Origin: Pedosphaera sp. | GTDB lineage: Bacteria > Verrucomicrobiota > Verrucomicrobiia > Limisphaerales > Pedosphaeraceae | DNA length: 54,598 bases | Direction: 5' to 3' | Assembly: GCA_028293285.1 (NCBI GenBank) | Contig: JAQGPC010000037.1 | Location: 1 to 54,598, forward strand | Part shown: positions 51,020-54,598 of the stretch, piece after piece | How positions within the stretch are numbered: the first letter of the stretch is position 1 | How the letters are laid out: every line of letters begins with the position of its first letter | Made by a program: the position numbers and the translations under genes | The notes under the pieces: generated by a model | Database searches by the model: none | What the model was told of the DNA's origin: nothing | Seen by the model: the letters and a program-made list of their open reading frames with translations, nothing else

Positions 51020-53257
51020 CTAACCGTTCCTCCCTACTGGCAATTCAATCGTAAACCGGCTCCCCTGCCCCACCTCGCTCCGAACCGTAACTTTTCCGTG
51101 ATGCGCCTGAACAATGTGTTTCACGATGCTCAAACCGATTCCCACTCCTTGCGTCTCCCGGCGCAGTTCCGAACCCAGCCGATAGAATCGCTCGAAAATC
51201 TTTTCGTGTTCTTCTCTGGGAATTCCTTCGCCATGATCTTCCACCCATAAGCGCACCCGGCTTTCATGAAACTCCAGCCCAACCTCCACCGCTGCTCCCT
51301 TCTGCGAATGTTTAACCGCGTTATCAACCAGGTTCACCAACGCCTGCTGGATCGCCTTTCCATCCACATCGATAGGGACCGGGTTGCCAATAATTTGAAG
51401 TGTGACCTGAATGTTCTGCTCCGCTGCATATGTCTGCATGAGCTTCACCGTTTGTTCCACCAGCGCGACCAAATCGGTTGGCTCCGGTTCGTATTGCTTG
51501 CGACCTTGTTCAATGCGCGAGAAATCCAACACATTTTCAATGAGTGAAGAAAGCCGGCGACACTCCTGCACGATGAACCGAAAATACTCATTTTGCTTTT
51601 CCGGAGCCTGAATTTTGCCCCGCTCCAATCCTTCTGCCATCAATCGCACCGACGCGATCGGCGCGCGCAACTCATGCGAAACACTCGAAACGAAATTGCT
51701 CTTCATTTCGCTCAGATAGAGCTGCCGTTGAAATGCCCGTCGCGCAGCAAAAAAGCCAATCAAGGCAGCCAGCGCCGCGACTCCAATCAGCGAACTCAAC
51801 CATAATGTCCGCATCCGTTGACGAGCGTACAAAAGGACTGGCTTATCCAAAAGAACCTGCACGGCCAAACCATCGAGTGTGCGTTGATATAGGTTCCACT
51901 TGGTGGCTGTCTCGGCTAAAACCGTTGATCCCTTGCTCTGCGGGTTAATTGATCTTCCGCTTAAATTCACAGACACCAAGGCATATTCTGGCACCGATAC
52001 GCGCGTGGAAATAATTGTCTCCCATACCGCCTCACGCACCAGCAACTCAGGGAAGACGCACAACTGGTAATAACCCGTGTCATGAGGTTGCGAGTTGTCA
52101 TCGAATGTATCAATGCCTTCGACAATCACGAGCCAGCTCTGGTCGCGCCAGATTGTCCAGAAAGCCCGGTCACGCATTTGCTCTGGCCCAAACTCCTTGC
52201 GGTTCTCTTCATAAAATTCGCGGGAGCTCTCGTCTGCCTCCCACGCACTTTGCCATCCCCATAACATTGCCAATGCTTTGTTCCCCAGCCCAGCGCCACC
52301 TTGCAGTTCCCGCACCCGACTGAGAATGGCCGGTGTGATCGCCGAAGGCTGGCTGATCGTGTTCGAGCAAAGCGACTGCAGTCCGGTTGTGATGTCATTA
52401 GTATGTTCCAGTCCTGAAGTGTTTCGTTTATCACACCACATCTGCACTTGTTGCAATTGCGCCAGTAAATGAAGTGGCAGCCCCGCTTCCGTGGTAAAGT
52501 TGGTTGTCTCCTCAAGCGTTTGAAACAACTCTTCCGCCTTGGCGATTTCACCCGCCTTGGCCAGCAACATACCCAGCGAATATTGCGCGACTGCTGCGAA
52601 GGAAGGCGGCGGTGAAAGCTCGAGAAACTGTCTGTATAATGCAATCGCCTTTTCAGGGTTCGCATTGGAAAATTCCGCATCACGCGCTTTATCCCAAAGT
52701 TCTCGTTGCACCTTTATAAGCGTGGGAGAAGCCAACGGACTCGGCGTTTGCAAGTAAGCCGCTGGGCGCGTCGCGCCTTCCCAATGTGTATCCCCTCGTT
52801 CATCAATTTTGCAACCTACTGAAACGAGCCGCCCCCCTGCATCCAATTTCATCCCATGATAACTCCACAACTCGCCATACATCGATTCCGGCCACCGCTT
52901 CAAAATTTCTTTGCGCATCGGCGCATCGATACTCGTCCCGCTCGCATTTCCTGAATTTTTCCCCGGAACCTGAATATGGAAATAAGTATCTGTATATGGG
53001 CTGTTTTGATGTTGATTGGCCCTGGCGTTTACCGTGTCGAAATAAAGCCGCGACAATTTTGTAAAAAAATCCTTGGAAAATTTGCCCGATAAATCATCCG
53101 CCAGTAATTGCGCCCGCTCCCTGGCTTCATTCTCCGCCAATTTTTTATCTTGCCGCAAAAAGGAGAACCCAAAGCCAGCCAGCACCATCACGGGCAAGAC
53201 GATCAGCAACCCCTGCCAGAAGAAGGTTGGTTTTTGCTGTTTGTCGGGTCGGGCCAT
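51020..53257 (-). CDS. Sensor histidine kinase with large extracytoplasmic sensor domain
   Basis: The 745-residue kinase has a first membrane helix near residues 13-31 (FFWQGLLIVLPVMVLAGFGF), a long extracytoplasmic region (about 35-478) and a second helix (LWLSSLIGVAALAALIGFFA). The outer region includes TPR-like helices around residues 195-290 (DAEFSNANPEKAIALYRQFL, SLGMLLAKAGEIAKAEELFQ), which hints at protein recognition. HisKA follows with the phospho-acceptor His at about residue 528 in NFVSSVSHELRAPIASV. The ATPase has the N-box VNLVDNAVKHS, G1 EDHGEGIP and G2 GVGIGLSIVKHIV. There is no HAMP domain. Its stop and the regulator's start are two bases apart. Confidence 0.93.
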   Translation of the reverse strand: MARPDKQQKPTFFWQGLLIVLPVMVLAGFGFSFLRQDKKLAENEARERAQLLADDLSGKFSKDFFTKLSRLYFDTVNARANQHQNSPYTDTYFHIQVPGKNSGNASGTSIDAPMRKEILKRWPESMYGELWSYHGMKLDAGGRLVSVGCKIDERGDTHWEGATRPAAYLQTPSPLASPTLIKVQRELWDKARDAEFSNANPEKAIALYRQFLELSPPPSFAAVAQYSLGMLLAKAGEIAKAEELFQTLEETTNFTTEAGLPLHLLAQLQQVQMWCDKRNTSGLEHTNDITTGLQSLCSNTISQPSAITPAILSRVRELQGGAGLGNKALAMLWGWQSAWEADESSREFYEENRKEFGPEQMRDRAFWTIWRDQSWLVIVEGIDTFDDNSQPHDTGYYQLCVFPELLVREAVWETIISTRVSVPEYALVSVNLSGRSINPQSKGSTVLAETATKWNLYQRTLDGLAVQVLLDKPVLLYARQRMRTLWLSSLIGVAALAALIGFFAARRAFQRQLYLSEMKSNFVSSVSHELRAPIASVRLMAEGLERGKIQAPEKQNEYFRFIVQECRRLSSLIENVLDFSRIEQGRKQYEPEPTDLVALVEQTVKLMQTYAAEQNIQVTLQIIGNPVPIDVDGKAIQQALVNLVDNAVKHSQKGAAVEVGLEFHESRVRLWVEDHGEGIPREEHEKIFERFYRLGSELRRETQGVGIGLSIVKHIVQAHHGKVTVRSEVGQGSRFTIELPVGRNG

Positions 53258-53302
53258 CTTGGTACGCGCTCGTTTTTACCATATTAGCCTTTTGCAGGGA
53301 GA

Positions 53303-53327
53303 AAATTGTCACGGTTTTGCAAAATCA
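53303..53327 (-). promoter_or_regulatory. 25-base motif shared with the ankyrin gene, kinase copy
   Basis: On the minus strand it reads TGATTTTGCAAAA, CCG, TGACAATTT, beginning 70 bases before the kinase ATG (53257) and ending 45 bases before it. TAATAT lies 16 bases nearer the gene (53286-53281) and could be a -10 box, with TGACAA acting as a poorly spaced -35. The copy before the ankyrin gene differs at one base. The match suggests autoregulation by the encoded response regulator. Confidence 0.65.
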
Positions 53328-53394
53328 ACCCTGAATTCACTTCCGCATCTTGTGATTCTTGTGATTCAACCGATATAGCATCCGATTCTTCTTT

Positions 53395-53417
53395 ATATTT
53401 AGAATTATTCCAAATAT
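53395..53417 (+). promoter_or_regulatory. Fur/PerR-like operator upstream of the fur-sufB genes
   Basis: ATATTTAGAA, TTA, TTCCAAATAT: ten-base arms with a single mismatch around a 3-base centre. Length and AT content fit Fur-family boxes. Its last base overlaps TTGACA (53417-53422), a full -35 consensus lying 37 bases before the regulator's ATG, so a bound repressor would block the promoter. The most likely binder is the Fur-family protein encoded next, giving iron- or peroxide-responsive control of the suf genes. Confidence 0.6.
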
Positions 53418-53453
53418 TGACATATTCCTCATCTTTGTTAAGCTTTTCTTGTG

Positions 53454-53894
53454 ATGAATGCAGGCGATAACTCAGCATTAGATAACCGTTTGAACGAACG
53501 GCTGGCAACCAGCGGCTTTCGTTTCACGCCGCAACGTCAGCATGTTTATAGTGTTTTGCTGGAAAAGCGCGATCATCCCACTGTGGAAGAGGTCTTTATC
53601 CGTGCCAAGCAAGGCATGCCAGATATTTCCATGGCAACGGTTTACAACTGTTTGGATGCTCTGGTTAAGTGCGATTTGGTCCGTCACGTGAACTTGGATC
53701 GTTCCGCCACTCGCTATTGCCCAAACATGAAGGAGCATTGTCACTTTTATTGTGACACCTGTGGCGGCATCTACGATATTGATTATGCTGCTGGTGCAAA
53801 TACATCAGGCCTGCAAGTCCCTGACGGCTTCAAGGTAAAGCAATTTGACGTTTCTCTTCGCGGCATTTGTCGCGATTGTGCCGGCAAAGAGTAA
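53454..53894 (+). CDS. Fur-family transcriptional regulator (PerR/Fur type)
   Basis: The start is the ATG at 53454 (a GTG at 53451 is adjacent), giving 146 residues. The winged helix has FRFTPQRQHVYSVLLEKRDH and DISMATVYNCLDALVKCDLV. The metal region has RYCPNMKEHCHFYCDTCGGI. Cys100-x-x-Cys103 and Cys139-x-x-Cys142 (GICRDCAGKE) are the structural zinc site of Fur/PerR. The Asp/His layout needed to separate PerR from Fur is not decisive by eye, so the effector (iron, peroxide or other metal) is open. The gene lies 37 bases upstream of sufB on the same strand behind the palindrome at 53395, which makes it the presumed regulator of the suf genes. Confidence 0.93.
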   Translation: MNAGDNSALDNRLNERLATSGFRFTPQRQHVYSVLLEKRDHPTVEEVFIRAKQGMPDISMATVYNCLDALVKCDLVRHVNLDRSATRYCPNMKEHCHFYCDTCGGIYDIDYAAGANTSGLQVPDGFKVKQFDVSLRGICRDCAGKE

Positions 53895-53931
53895 AAAAAC
53901 GCCGCCTTCTGATAATTTAAATTAGATTTTT

Positions 53932-54598
53932 ATGAGTACTGCCACCGAGACCATCGAGGAATTTGTAAATAAGGAGTATCAATACGGCTTTGTTACCAAC
54001 GTTGATACGGATACCATCCCGCCCGGATTGAATGAAGATGTTGTCCGCCTGATTTCCGCCAAGAAAAAGGAACCGCAATTCATGCTCGATTGGCGGCTGA
54101 AAGCCTACCGCCATTGGCTGACCATGACGGAGCCCAATTGGCAGAAAGCCCATTATCCGCCCATTGATTATCAGGCATCCATTTATTACGCCGCGCCCAA
54201 GCCCAAGAAGACTTTAAACAGTCTCGATGAAGTAGATCCCGAACTGATCAAGACGTTTGATAAGCTCGGCATTTCCCTCAACGAACAAAAGCGTCTTACC
54301 GGCGTTGCAGTGGATGCCGTCGTTGATAGCGTTTCTGTTGCCACCACTTTCCAGAAAGATCTCGCCAAGGTCGGCGTTATTTTTTGTTCCTTCTCGGATG
54401 CGGTCCAGAATCATCCCGAATTGGTCGAGAAATATCTCGGCTCGGTGGTGCCTGCCAGCGACAACTTCTTCGCCGCTTTGAACGCAGCAGTTTTCAGTGA
54501 CGGTTCATTCTGCTACATCCCCAAAGGCGTGCGCTGACCAATGGAACTCTCGACTTATTTCCGCATCAACACTGCCAACACCGGCCAGTTCGAGCGCA
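53932..54598 (+). CDS. sufB: SufB N-terminal part, interrupted by in-frame TGA and cut by the window edge
   Basis: SufB is the scaffold partner of SufC and SufD. The first 201 codons match SufB closely: [80 protein letters not shown], then [20 protein letters not shown]. The universal [14 protein letters not shown] follows, but at 54535-54537 the Cys codon is TGA. The same frame continues after it with [20 protein letters not shown] to the edge, so exactly one codon is affected. Possibilities are a nonsense mutation, a base error near an assembly end, or recoding. UGA serves as an ordinary stop elsewhere in the window. sufC should lie just beyond the right edge. Confidence 0.85.

Noticed and set aside
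54535-54598. Selenocysteine insertion at the sufB TGA
   Set aside because: No GC-rich hairpin is evident just after the codon, no sel gene is in view, and this Cys has no known redox role that would favour Sec; error or mutation is simpler.
1-54598. tRNA, rRNA, CRISPR array or prophage
   Set aside because: None was seen: no cloverleaf with a GGTTCGAATCC-type arm, no regularly spaced repeats, and no phage or integrase genes.

Overview
The window reads as a piece of a Verrucomicrobiota chromosome, probably close to Pedosphaera and relatives (inference). The grounds are two secreted sulfatases, a DUF1592 cytochrome next to a DUF1552 Tat protein, several large secreted proteins ending in a short FYRL-type tail, a small protein with the GYQDDKGFH signature, and a SUF cluster with SufT. 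There is no rRNA, tRNA, CRISPR array or transposase. Most of the DNA is ordinary chromosome, with small palindromic repeats in the gaps.

Layout. 1-3.4 kb: three minus-strand membrane or secreted proteins. 4.1-9.3 kb: a plus-strand iron-sulfur assembly operon (sufD, sufU, sufT, sufS, a rhodanese-like protein, an IscU-like scaffold). 9.6-17.1 kb: amidohydrolase, mscL, two sulfatases (one frameshifted), small proteins and an AraC regulator. 17.2-20.6 kb: aroF behind an attenuator, a SurA-like chaperone and pdxA. 20.6-34.1 kb: large secreted proteins, including two that share a module and an upstream element, the DUF1592/DUF1552 pair, and a kelch-like propeller. 34.4-40.1 kb: parE-parC and a 2-keto acid decarboxylase. 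40.1-45.6 kb: a miniature inverted-repeat element, a NifS-like protein, mrp, pyrR-pyrB behind a PyrR attenuator, and a methyltransferase. 46-53.3 kb: an SpmA-SpmB fusion, an ankyrin/TPR envelope protein, and a two-component system. 53.4 kb to the end: a Fur-family regulator and the start of sufB.

The most interesting signal is upstream of aroF (minus strand, about 18278-18410). It is a complete ribosome-mediated attenuator: a 27-residue leader peptide with seven Phe/Tyr/Trp residues, a perfect 8-bp terminator followed by six T, and a 9-nt segment inside the leader's last codons that is exactly complementary to the terminator's 5' arm. I know of no description of it in this phylum. Other strong regulatory signals are a PyrR binding site matching the whole 14-nt consensus, a shared 25-bp motif at the same distance upstream of both the histidine kinase gene and the ankyrin gene, and a Fur/PerR-like palindrome before the fur-sufB pair.

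Several iron-sulfur proteins here lack expected residues: sufB has TGA where Cys is expected, the second cysteine desulfurase has Arg at the PLP lysine, Mrp has lost its CxxC, and the rhodanese has Asp at its catalytic Cys. All coordinates, identities and motif matches were made by eye.
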